This document shows positions 7,401 through 12,687 of a stretch of DNA of 12,761 nt, in pieces. Source of the stretch: CAYPNF01 sp964411985 (GTDB taxonomy: Bacteria > Verrucomicrobiota > Verrucomicrobiia > Limisphaerales > J093). The DNA is taken from the NCBI GenBank assembly GCA_964411985.1, contig CAYPNF010000104.1, forward strand, positions 1 through 12,761. Direction: 5' to 3'. Made by a program: the position numbers and the translations under genes. Every line of letters begins with the position of its first letter. Position 1 is the first letter of the stretch. The notes under the pieces were generated by a model, which ran no database searches, was not told the DNA's origin, and saw nothing but the letters and a program-made list of their open reading frames with translations.

Positions 7401-8400
7401 CAAAACGTTCAGTCCAACTGGTGTCCACCACCTCGCCAGCCTCGTCCAGCAAAGACGTCCGGAGTGAATAGGTTTGCTCGGGGGTATGGAGGTCCCACAA
7501 CCGATCAGGTTTCCAGAAGTGGGTAAAGGTGATCTTTCCTCGTTGAACATCCTGAGCACGAAAGACGTGGTTAGTGAGAAGCGCGACCCGGCCTGACGGA
7601 TCCGTGATTTCAGTCCGGATTCCGAACCGCCCTTCCCTCGACAGGTCTTGGAGAGCCACACCCACGGCCATTTCTCCTCGGCGCACGGACGTATCCACTT
7701 TCACGCCGACGATCCTCGGCCCAAGTGGAGTGCTTGTGAGAAACACATCACCGCAGAGCCCTCGTCGCGCAACGGAAACCCTGGTCTCCCGGGCATTCGC
7801 AGTGTCGCGGTAGAGAAGCATAACCTCTTTTAGCGGCAAGGCCCGCACCAGAAGGCTCAACCTGTTTGTTTTTCCTGGCGGGCAAAGCCGGGTTAAATCC
7901 AACTCGCCACCGGGGAAACGCACCTCCCCCGCCCATGCTCCATCCAAGTACACGATCGCCAAGGAGTTGACACACTCCGCCTGCAGGGCAATCCGCCGTC
8001 CCGTCCATTCGATAGGCACCGTCACCTCACGCTCGTACCAGGCCGCGTCCACCGTGCCGAGCTTCACAGCCTTCCATGCGGGATGTGCATAAACGATCTG
8101 ACAGTCTTTCTGCATGTAGTCGGTGATCCCGGGCCAGCTCCCTGGGACTTTGAAATGGCCCCACTGGCCCGCAGGCACTGGATTCGTCAAAACACCTGCA
8201 GGCTGCCATCGCCAGAGCCCATTGAGGCAGATCCGCTCCCGACTGGAAGTCGCCTCGCGAAAAGCCTTTCTTAAGTCCCACACCACCTTCACACCCTCAG
8301 GCAGGCCTTCACGGGCCACATCGCCTCCATGCAAACAGGCAGTATGGCCCATCACCAGCAGCAGCAGGCCCCAAGAAGAGATTCTGGACGGTTTCATCAT
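4492..8400 (-). CDS. large secreted GH2-like glycoside hydrolase with C-terminal amidotransferase-like domains
   Basis: This 1302-residue exported protein is probably involved in polysaccharide breakdown. It starts with a signal peptide (MMKPSRISSWGLLLLVMGHTAC). Then come a GH2 sugar-binding jelly roll (about 55-190; NGLWRW, VPGSWPG), an immunoglobulin-like sandwich (about 225-330), and a TIM barrel opening with GFREFWIQGRDFYLNGTR at 334-351. The barrel keeps the GH2 nucleophile motif FLCEYG (Glu558). At the acid/base site, where GH2 enzymes have HPS..W..GNE, it reads HPSVVFYSMSHNATG with Asn466 followed by Ala, so the catalytic Glu is absent; nearby Glu472 is a possible substitute. The last ~450 residues hold two Rossmann-like, class-I-amidotransferase-like segments (about 854-1076 and 1081-1261), as in trimerisation-type domains of some galactosidases. 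ATG 8400 is preferred over an upstream TTG at 8427 because the signal peptide follows it directly. It lies 33 bases after the upstream gene, so the two are probably co-transcribed. Substrate unknown. Confidence 0.85.
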   Translation of the reverse strand: MMKPSRISSWGLLLLVMGHTACLHGGDVAREGLPEGVKVVWDLRKAFREATSSRERICLNGLWRWQPAGVLTNPVPAGQWGHFKVPGSWPGITDYMQKDCQIVYAHPAWKAVKLGTVDAAWYEREVTVPIEWTGRRIALQAECVNSLAIVYLDGAWAGEVRFPGGELDLTRLCPPGKTNRLSLLVRALPLKEVMLLYRDTANARETRVSVARRGLCGDVFLTSTPLGPRIVGVKVDTSVRRGEMAVGVALQDLSREGRFGIRTEITDPSGRVALLTNHVFRAQDVQRGKITFTHFWKPDRLWDLHTPEQTYSLRTSLLDEAGEVVDTSWTERFGFREFWIQGRDFYLNGTRLYLSCIPLDNAQVGAAWASYEGARESFERLRSFGINFVYTHNYGCEPGSHLSFEEILRAADDTGMLVALSQPHFSHYDWKAADADQRNGYAEHAESYVRMAGNHPSVVFYSMSHNATGYNEDMNPDMIDGIHDSRDNWSLNNVKQALRAEKIVAGLDPGRIVYHHASGNLSSLHAINFYPNFVPVQELSDWFEHWSKEGVKPVFLCEYGAPFTWDWTLYRGWYKGEREFGSAKVPWQFCLAEWNAQFLGDQAFRISKAEESNVRWEAGQLRAGNVWHRWDYPCEVGSTRLEERYPVFAMYLKDNWRAHRAWGVSANSPWEHGHFWKLREGVNRSRQNLKVDWDDLQRPGFSADFLENRYERIDLAYERKDWIATPAAEALIRNNLPLLAYIGGKPASFTSKDHNFARGELVEKQIILINNSRESVTGRCEWSLNLPHPIRGAEIVSLQTGEQSRVSVRAVLPQDLAPGSYEIQAKVQFSSGEIQSDVFQIDVLPDFRPAQTRMNVALWDPVGQTEQLFAGLGIPFRKVTEREELSGTDILVVGKSALTLEGKAPSIAKVREGLRVVMLEQSAEVLEKRFGFRVTEYGLRQVFPRLQGHPLLEKLTTENLRDWRGEATLSPPRLKYEMRPRHGPTVQWCDIPVTRLWRCGNRGNVASVLIEKPARGDFMPILDGGFGLQYSPLMEYREGRGMLLICQLDVTGRTENDPAAKAVVRNMMDYVSAWRPATASRLVYVGDSSGKKHLESLGIAADAYAGGALASDQVLMVAPGGGHQLAPQRASIESWIKAGGKCLAMGLEEAELQTFLPTKVATKKQEHISAFFETLERNSVFAGVGPADVYNRDPRELPLVKEENGSLGNGVLGLPAGQNVVLCQLLPWQFDPEKQPNLKRTFRRTSFLFSRVLANLGVSPRTPLLSRFESPVGGLIQGKRWLDGFYLDVPEEWDDPYRFFRW

Positions 8401-8433
8401 AAGTCGGAAGGGATTCCTTAATTCCAAACTACA

Positions 8434-9657
8434 TCAGCCAAGAGAGAGAAACCATGGCGTGGAACTCAAACCACCCCAACTCCCGGCATCGTGACTCGCC
8501 AGGAAGATCTGTTTCAACGTCTTGTCATAAGGCACCAGCGAGGTCCACAAAACCCCGGGCGAGTTTTTCCAACGTGGATCCACCGCAGCCCCGTCGATCC
8601 GCTGAAACTTGACTCCTTTCAGTTGCTGATTCCACATGAAGTCGCGGTTGGTGGCGATCAGTCGATCGAGGTCTTCCCGAGTAAACACCAAACCATGCTC
8701 GTAGGCGGACACCATTCCCTCAACATCGATCCCGTAATAGCCGCCGTTTGGATGCACCCCCACCCAGTGCTTGGGTGAACCATCAGGCTTGAAATCCCAG
8801 GGGCCGGCAGGTTCCCAATAGTTCCAGACCAAGTACCTTCCGTCGGCCTGTGTTTTCAGGCGTGATTTCATCAATCGAAACCACTGCTCGGCCCGCTCAC
8901 GGTAGATCGTTTTGCCCGTCGCATCGAACATCGCCAGCAACCACCGGGCGATATGATTCTGCTTGTTGTTGGGGTTGGAGAATCCTGTCGACTTCCTGGT
9001 CTTGTACCCATCCGACCACTCGGTATTCTGCGCCTTCAACCCATAGGCCGGAACAACCCAAAGGCCGCCCTCTTTCACTTCGCGCCAACAATCACGCTGA
9101 TCCCATTTCTGAAAAAACCTCTCGGCCGTTTCCAAATAGCTCTCCGCCTTCGCACCCCAAGTGGCTTTCAGCTCTGGTGTTTTACGGATCCGATCCGCCA
9201 TAAGGACCACGGGCCGGAGCAGCATGGCTTCCCCAAGAAGACTGTCGGCTTGGTATTCCTCCGAAGAGTGGCCTCCCCCGTCTCCTTTGGGCCATCCGAT
9301 GAAACCATCGGGCTGTTTCACGGCCCGTTTGAAACAGGCGTCTGCCCAATCCACCAAACGCTCAACCCAGGCCTGCTCGCGCGTGGCCAGATAGCCATAG
9401 TAGTATCCGTTCAGAAAGGGGCTCACCAACCAGCCAAGTTCCTCCCCGGTCTCCTTGTCGCAATAGCGGTTGGAAAGTTCCCCTAGAATGCGTTTCTGCC
9501 ACCGGGCCAGCCAATCGTCCCTCTGCCCCGGCTCGAGTCCTGGTCCACGATCTTCAGAACCCCACGCCTGAACGAAATGTGTCGTCATGAAACTGAACGT
9601 TGAGGTGGACACCAGCAGATCCCGGCTGGCAGAGCGAAGAAAGTGGCGGCGGTTCAT
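8434..9657 (-). CDS. Tat-exported protein of unknown function, probable (alpha/alpha) toroid
   Basis: This 407-residue protein starts with a twin-arginine signal, MNRRHFLRSASRDLL, followed by a short uncharged stretch, so it is likely exported folded. The rest is rich in Trp, Tyr and Gly and alternates helices such as REQAWVERLVDWADACFKR, AESYLETAERFFQKW and IYRERAEQWFRLMKSR with loops like PDGFIGWPKGDGGG and NPNNKQNHIARWLLAMF. This pattern is usual for (alpha/alpha) toroid glycosidases or polysaccharide lyases. I do not recognise a catalytic motif or a named family. Pairing with the GH2-like gene downstream supports a role in extracellular or periplasmic carbohydrate processing. ATG 9657 is chosen because the Tat motif begins immediately; a TTG three codons upstream is the alternative. 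The gene begins 67 bases from the tRNA-Ala fragment that marks the edge of the repetitive region. Confidence 0.8.
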   Translation of the reverse strand: MNRRHFLRSASRDLLVSTSTFSFMTTHFVQAWGSEDRGPGLEPGQRDDWLARWQKRILGELSNRYCDKETGEELGWLVSPFLNGYYYGYLATREQAWVERLVDWADACFKRAVKQPDGFIGWPKGDGGGHSSEEYQADSLLGEAMLLRPVVLMADRIRKTPELKATWGAKAESYLETAERFFQKWDQRDCWREVKEGGLWVVPAYGLKAQNTEWSDGYKTRKSTGFSNPNNKQNHIARWLLAMFDATGKTIYRERAEQWFRLMKSRLKTQADGRYLVWNYWEPAGPWDFKPDGSPKHWVGVHPNGGYYGIDVEGMVSAYEHGLVFTREDLDRLIATNRDFMWNQQLKGVKFQRIDGAAVDPRWKNSPGVLWTSLVPYDKTLKQIFLASHDAGSWGGLSSTPWFLSLG

Positions 9658-9722
9658 GTCACCCAAGTTACCACCCGGAACCAGGGACGGCGAGAAATCT
9701 CCTCAAGCAAGGGACGGCTGGG

Positions 9723-9796
9723 GATGGTGGAGCCATGGGGAGTCGAACCCCAGATCTTCTCGTTGCGAACAAGCTAGCCTTCCATTGATCATGAGG
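9723..9796 (-). repeat. 74-bp direct repeat, copy 1: 3' half of tRNA-Ala plus tail (attachment-site-like)
   Basis: Read on the minus strand, 9774 to 9725 gives a tRNA 3' half: anticodon arm with loop TTCGCAA (anticodon CGC, Ala), variable loop AGATC, T arm TGGGG-TTCGACT-CCCCA, acceptor strand TGGCTCC, A73 and encoded CCA. The U at position 70 allows the G3-U70 alanine identity pair. No acceptor 5' strand or D arm follows at 9775-9860, so it is not a functional tRNA. It is 66/74 identical, without gaps, to copy 2 at 10487-10560, including about 22 bases beyond the tRNA part. It lies where the carbohydrate genes end and the duplicated PEP-CTERM region begins. Confidence 0.8.
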
Positions 9797-9802
9797 CACG
9801 TT

Positions 9803-9974
9803 GGGTAATCCCTGCGCGAACCCGCCTACTCTTCCTGTGGACTTAATCGGTCTCAAATATATGGGTATCCCAGAACCCTCCACCTATGCCCTGACGCTGA
9901 TGGGGATTGGCGTGTTCTTCTGCGGTAGTAAAGACCACAGGTTTGGACTTCGCCCCTCCCGAGAGTCTTTTTGA
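9803..9974 (+). pseudogene. PEP-CTERM protein gene remnant (C-terminal ~56 codons only)
   Basis: In frame from 9807 to the TGA at 9972-9974 the translation is NPCANPPTLPVDLIGLKY, then MGIPEPSTYALTLMGIG, then a basic tail ending RPSRESF. This aligns gap-free with the end of the third complete paralogue (12520-12687). There is no start: the frame has TGA at 9792-9794 and homology to the paralogues ends about 9803, seven bases after the tRNA-Ala repeat. The 5' part of the gene was therefore lost at that junction. About 46 bases around VDLIGLKYMGIPEP are identical to the first paralogue while the end follows the third, so the remnant is a mosaic. It keeps the PEP motif, transmembrane stretch and basic end, but cannot be exported without a signal peptide. 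Confidence 0.85.
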
Positions 9975-10048
9975 ACGTTTCTCAGTCCTGCAAGTGTCTC
10001 ATAGGATATGAAGCGTATTCTTGTCGCCGTCGCAGGCGTCCTCGCTCT
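9803..10048 (+). repeat. duplicated segment, copy A (partner 12516-12761)
   Basis: This segment (end of a PEP-CTERM gene, 33-base spacer, start of the small membrane protein gene) matches 12516-12761 at a constant offset of 2713 with no indels. Spacers 9975-10007 and 12688-12720 differ at one base, and the 41 coding bases that follow are identical. The partner copy runs into the window edge, so the duplication is longer than visible. Confidence 0.9.
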
Positions 10049-10412
10049 GGTTGTCGTTTCCCTCTTCTTCGTCACACGAACCCCCTTTGCTCCGGTGAAT
10101 GCCCCCAAGATTGTCGTCGCGGCAAAGGCCTATGCAGCTGACTTGAGGGCAAAAGGAGCAGAGGTTCCGCCATCGGTTTCCTTAGACGAGTTGATTCACA
10201 AGGGAATGCTGAATCGGGAAGACATAGGAGGGTTCTCGGGTCTGAAAGCGATGGTTTCGCTTACCGGCACTGCTGAAGGAAGTCCCCAGGGCGTCTTAAT
10301 GACCGTTCAGTTGGAGGGAGAGCGCCTGGTCGCCTTGAATGATGGGAGTGTTATCACCTTGAAGTCGGCTTCGGATAGAAATCTCAAGAACGTAGTAGCC
10401 TATCCCAAGTGA
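10008..10412 (+). CDS. small membrane-anchored protein of unknown function
   Basis: This 134-residue protein has an N-terminal hydrophobic anchor or uncleaved signal (residues 4-22, ILVAVAGVLALVVVSLFFV). A soluble domain of about 100 residues follows, with a helix (IVVAAKAYAADLRAKG), the segment SVSLDELIHKGMLNREDIGGF, and a strand-rich end containing GVLMTVQLEGERLVALNDGSVITL. I do not recognise a named family; the fold may be exported. ATG 10008 is supported by the conserved leader upstream in both copies. In the second copy (from 12721) the gene follows an intact PEP-CTERM gene by 33 bases, so PEP-CTERM gene and small protein probably formed one operon; here the partner is only a remnant. 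Its first 41 bases are identical to those of copy 2, showing a recent duplication. Confidence 0.75.
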   Translation: MKRILVAVAGVLALVVVSLFFVTRTPFAPVNAPKIVVAAKAYAADLRAKGAEVPPSVSLDELIHKGMLNREDIGGFSGLKAMVSLTGTAEGSPQGVLMTVQLEGERLVALNDGSVITLKSASDRNLKNVVAYPK

Positions 10413-10486
10413 CGGCTCTGCGGCTATGTGGGTGAGGTCTGCGATTGGGGGGCCGGTCCTGGTATCTCTAACTCCTTACTAACCAA

Positions 10487-10560
10487 GATGGTGGAGCCAT
10501 GGGGAGTCGAACCCCAGACCTTCTCATTGCGAACGAGCTAGCATTGTATTGATAATAAGG
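10487..10560 (-). repeat. 74-bp direct repeat, copy 2: 3' half of tRNA-Ala plus tail (attachment-site-like)
   Basis: Same structure as the repeat at 9723-9796, offset 764. On the minus strand, 10538 to 10489 gives anticodon loop TTCGCAA, variable loop AGGTC (standard for tRNA-Ala), T arm TGGGG-TTCGACT-CCCCA, acceptor strand TGGCTCC and ACCA. The anticodon stem has four pairs (one G-T) and a G-A mismatch at its base, and no 5' half follows. It is closer to the canonical tRNA-Ala than copy 1. It separates the small membrane protein gene from the hairpin and the PEP-CTERM array. Confidence 0.8.
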
Positions 10561-10565
10561 TGTTT

Positions 10566-10608
10566 ACGAATATTTTGCGTAGTGCCTCACTACGCAATTG
10601 CTATTCGT
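10566..10608. repeat. nested perfect hairpin next to the tRNA-Ala fragment
   Basis: TTGCGTAGTG (10575-10584) and CACTACGCAA (10588-10597) form a perfect 10-bp stem with a 3-base loop. An outer 7-bp stem ACGAATA (10566-10572) / TATTCGT (10602-10608) encloses it. There is no T-run after it, so it is not a standard terminator. Position 5 bases from the repeat suggests a recombination or ssDNA-folding site, or a mobile-element end. Confidence 0.75.
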
Positions 10609-10965
10609 GGGAATACAATCCGCGCTCTTGGATTGGTTCGACCCATGCCGGGAGGAACTCCAAAGTGGCGGAGCGATTGTTGACCCGCGAAAGCTCAGGG
10701 GGAGCGGGGAGAAACTACGTGAAGCTGCGGGGATTCATGATTGGCTTGCCAATGGCTTTGCGTCCAAAGGAAGGGGTGGGCTGGTTCCAAGTACTGGCCA
10801 GCCGAGCTTCTTGTCCAAGCAGGTCCCAATTGTCATCCAGAGCTACCTATCTACCACCCGGCCGTCATCTCGCCGCCCAACGGGACAAACTGAACGCCAG
10901 CCGGTATTAATTGGCCCTTGGAATAGATGGCAGTTTGTAGTAGGGTCCTTAATAAGCGGTGGTCC
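10609..10965. other. non-coding or decayed stretch without recognisable gene
   Basis: About 360 bases between the hairpin and the ribosome site of the first PEP-CTERM gene. Open frames exist on the + strand (for example to 10910 and 10981), but they overlap each other, lack a ribosome site and give low-complexity, Arg/Ser-rich or unrecognisable translations. I see no RNA gene. Minor features are a 6-bp inverted repeat ATTGGC/GCCAAT at 10740-10753 and GGCTGG/CCAGCC near 10779-10803. It may hold the promoter and leader of the PEP-CTERM array, or the remains of an inserted element. Confidence 0.5.
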
Positions 10966-10980
10966 AAAGGAAACAAGCTG

Positions 10981-11535
10981 ATGAAAACGCTCTTCAGGTT
11001 TTTGGTGATGTGCTTGCTTGCACGCTCGGCGATGGCGTGGGACTATTGCTATGGGACGGTGGTGCTTGGGAACAAGAACCCCGTCGTTGGAATTAATGCC
11101 CCCTTCTACGACTATCAGTCAATACCCCTTGCTGGTCCCAGTTACGTCGCCCAACTTTACTGGGGAACCGAGGAAACTAGTTTGTCCCCCATTGGGGACG
11201 CTGTGCCGTTTAAGATTAATGGATATTTCGTCCCACAACAGCGGAATTTGCCAAATATGGCGGGATTGCCTGCTTGGGTTCAGGTTCGGGCGTGGGCGGT
11301 TACCGGTGGTGATTCCTACGAGGAAGCGAAGGACGCTGGAGTTTATACTGGGGTGTCTAATGTTCTCTATCTGCCAAGAACGGGGAACCCCTGCGCGCAT
11401 CCGCCGACTGTGCCTGTGGACTTAATCGGTCTCAAATATATGGGTATCCCAGAACCCTCTACCTGCGCCCTGATGTTGATGGGACTGGGATGGTTGGGAT
11501 ATGCCACCAGAAACCGCCGGTCTGGTCTTTGCTAG
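10981..11535 (+). CDS. PEP-CTERM sorting-domain protein, paralogue 1
   Basis: This 184-residue secreted protein has a signal peptide (cleavage likely after SAMA, residue 19) and a conserved body with GINAPFYDYQ, LAGPSYVAQLYWGTEETSLSPIGDAVPF, PAWVQVRAW and SYEEAKDAGVYTGVSNVLY. A C-terminal PEP-CTERM signal follows: PEP at 157-159, hydrophobic stretch STCALMLMGLGWLGYA, and basic RNRR at 177-180. Proteins with this tail are processed by exosortase and released to or anchored at the surface or exopolysaccharide. The body belongs to a family frequent in Verrucomicrobia whose function is unknown. AAGGA at 10967-10971, nine bases before ATG 10981, sets the start. The protein ends in SGLC, with a terminal Cys shared with paralogue 2. 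It is the first of three tandem copies, with a 24-base spacer to the next. Confidence 0.9.
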   Translation: MKTLFRFLVMCLLARSAMAWDYCYGTVVLGNKNPVVGINAPFYDYQSIPLAGPSYVAQLYWGTEETSLSPIGDAVPFKINGYFVPQQRNLPNMAGLPAWVQVRAWAVTGGDSYEEAKDAGVYTGVSNVLYLPRTGNPCAHPPTVPVDLIGLKYMGIPEPSTCALMLMGLGWLGYATRNRRSGLC

Positions 11536-11559
11536 GTCGTAGCTCAAAGAAGGATGTAC
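11536..11559 (+). promoter_or_regulatory. conserved 24-base spacer with ribosome site before paralogue 2
   Basis: The spacer contains AAGGA (11550-11554) five bases before ATG 11560 and matches the spacer 12094-12117 at 22 of 24 bases. It shows the genes were duplicated together with their translation signals. The ATG at 11554 overlaps the ribosome site and is less likely as start. Confidence 0.75.
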
Positions 11560-12093
11560 ATGAAAACGCTCTTCAAGCTTTTGGTGGTGTGCTTGCTGAC
11601 TCACAACGCAGGCGCGCAAGGAACGGTGTTGCTTGAGAACATAAACACCCCCGCTGGAATTAATGCCCCCTTCTACGACTATCAGGGAATACGCCTTGCG
11701 GGTCCCCGTTACGTCGCCCAGCTTTACTGGGGAAACGAGGCGACGAGTTTGTCTCCCATCGGGGATGCCGTTCCTTTCAAGGTCAATGGATACTTCCTTT
11801 GGTATGAGCGAACACTGCCTGTTCCTGAGGGCTCCCCCGCTTGGGTTCAGGTGCGGGCATGGGAGATTGCTGGCGGCAATACCTATGAGGAAGCGAAGGA
11901 AGCTGGAGTTTATACTGGGGTGTCTAATGTCCTCCATATTCGGACGCACAACCCCAGCGCACTTGAAACGCCTGCGGACTTAGTCGGTCTCAAATATATG
12001 GGCATCCCCGAACCCTCTACCTGCGCCCTAATGCTGATGGGACTGGGATGGTTGGGATATGCCAGCAGAAACCGCCGGTATGGTCTTTGCTAA
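11560..12093 (+). CDS. PEP-CTERM sorting-domain protein, paralogue 2
   Basis: This 177-residue member of the tandem family has a signal peptide ending NAGA (about residue 19) and the common body GINAPFYDYQGIRLAGP, YVAQLYWGNEATSLSPIGDA, PAWVQVRAWEIAGGNTYEEAKEAG and YTGVSNVL. PEP lies at 150-152, followed by a transmembrane stretch and RNRRYGLC. It is the most divergent of the three in the middle (FLWYERTLPVPEGS, HIRTHNPSALETP) and lacks the RTGNPCAHPPT segment. Its last ~37 residues are nearly identical to paralogue 1, which suggests gene conversion of the sorting domain. It is co-directional and evenly spaced with its neighbours, so probably one transcript. Confidence 0.9.
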   Translation: MKTLFKLLVVCLLTHNAGAQGTVLLENINTPAGINAPFYDYQGIRLAGPRYVAQLYWGNEATSLSPIGDAVPFKVNGYFLWYERTLPVPEGSPAWVQVRAWEIAGGNTYEEAKEAGVYTGVSNVLHIRTHNPSALETPADLVGLKYMGIPEPSTCALMLMGLGWLGYASRNRRYGLC

Positions 12094-12117
12094 GTCGTAG
12101 TTCAAAGAAGGATGTAA
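12094..12117 (+). promoter_or_regulatory. conserved 24-base spacer with ribosome site before paralogue 3
   Basis: AAGGA at 12108-12112, five bases before ATG 12118; near-identical to the spacer at 11536-11559 (22/24). Confidence 0.75.
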
Positions 12118-12687
12118 ATGAAAACGCTCTTCAGGTTCTTGGTGATGTGCTTGCTTACGCACTCTGCAGCGGTGGGGGGTTGCTATGGGACGGTGTCGTT
12201 TTCGAACAAAAGCAGCAGCGCTGGAATCAATGCCCCCTTCTACGACTATCAGGCAATACGCCTTGCTGGTCCCAGTTACGTTGCCCAACTATACTGGGGA
12301 ACTGAGGAAACCAGTTTATCCCCCATTGGGGACGCTGTTCCGTTCAAAACTAATGGATACTTCGTCTCGGGAGTGCGGAATTTGCCAAATATGGCGGGAT
12401 TACCTGCTTGGGTTCAGGTTCGGGCGTGGGCGGTTGCCGGTGGTAATTCCTACGAGGAAGCGAAGGACGCTGGAGCTTATACTGGGGTGTCTAATGTTCT
12501 CTATCTGCCAAGAACGGGGGACCCCTGCGCAAATCCGCCTACTACTCCTGCGGACTTATTTGGCCTAAAGTTTATGGGTATCCCAGAACCCTCCACCTAT
12601 GCCCTGATAATGCTGGGGATTGGGGCGTTGCTCCGCGCCAATAGAGACCACAGGTTTGGACGTCGCCCGCCCCGAGAGTCTTCTTGA
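12118..12687 (+). CDS. PEP-CTERM sorting-domain protein, paralogue 3
   Basis: This 189-residue protein has a hydrophobic signal peptide (MKTLFRFLVMCLLTHSAAVGG) and a body nearly identical to paralogue 1 from GINAPFYDYQ through RTGDPCANPPT. Its C-terminus differs: PEP at 156-158, then STYALIMLGIGALL and a longer basic tail, RANRDHRFGRRPPRESS, without the terminal Cys. This tail is shared with the remnant at 9803-9974, so it represents the version at the distal end of the array, next to the small membrane protein gene. The next ATG (12721) is 33 bases away. Function of the body is unknown; export and exosortase processing are inferred from the tail, and no exosortase gene is in the window. Confidence 0.9.
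   Translation: MKTLFRFLVMCLLTHSAAVGGCYGTVSFSNKSSSAGINAPFYDYQAIRLAGPSYVAQLYWGTEETSLSPIGDAVPFKTNGYFVSGVRNLPNMAGLPAWVQVRAWAVAGGNSYEEAKDAGAYTGVSNVLYLPRTGDPCANPPTTPADLFGLKFMGIPEPSTYALIMLGIGALLRANRDHRFGRRPPRESS

Noticed and set aside
5201..9486. Several long + strand open frames inside the carbohydrate genes
   Set aside because: They are antisense shadows of the two minus-strand genes, with atypical composition and no family features.
9725..9774. Functional tRNA or tmRNA gene on the minus strand
   Set aside because: No D arm or acceptor 5' strand follows. The anticodon arm and AGGTC-type variable loop favour a tRNA-Ala fragment over a tmRNA 3' end.
9723..10560. CRISPR-like direct repeats
   Set aside because: Only two copies, 764 bases apart, containing a gene; they match a tRNA half, not a repeat-spacer array.
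10598..10981. 127-residue open frame upstream of the first PEP-CTERM gene
   Set aside because: No ATG with ribosome site, no recognisable family, overlaps another open frame and the array's own ribosome site.
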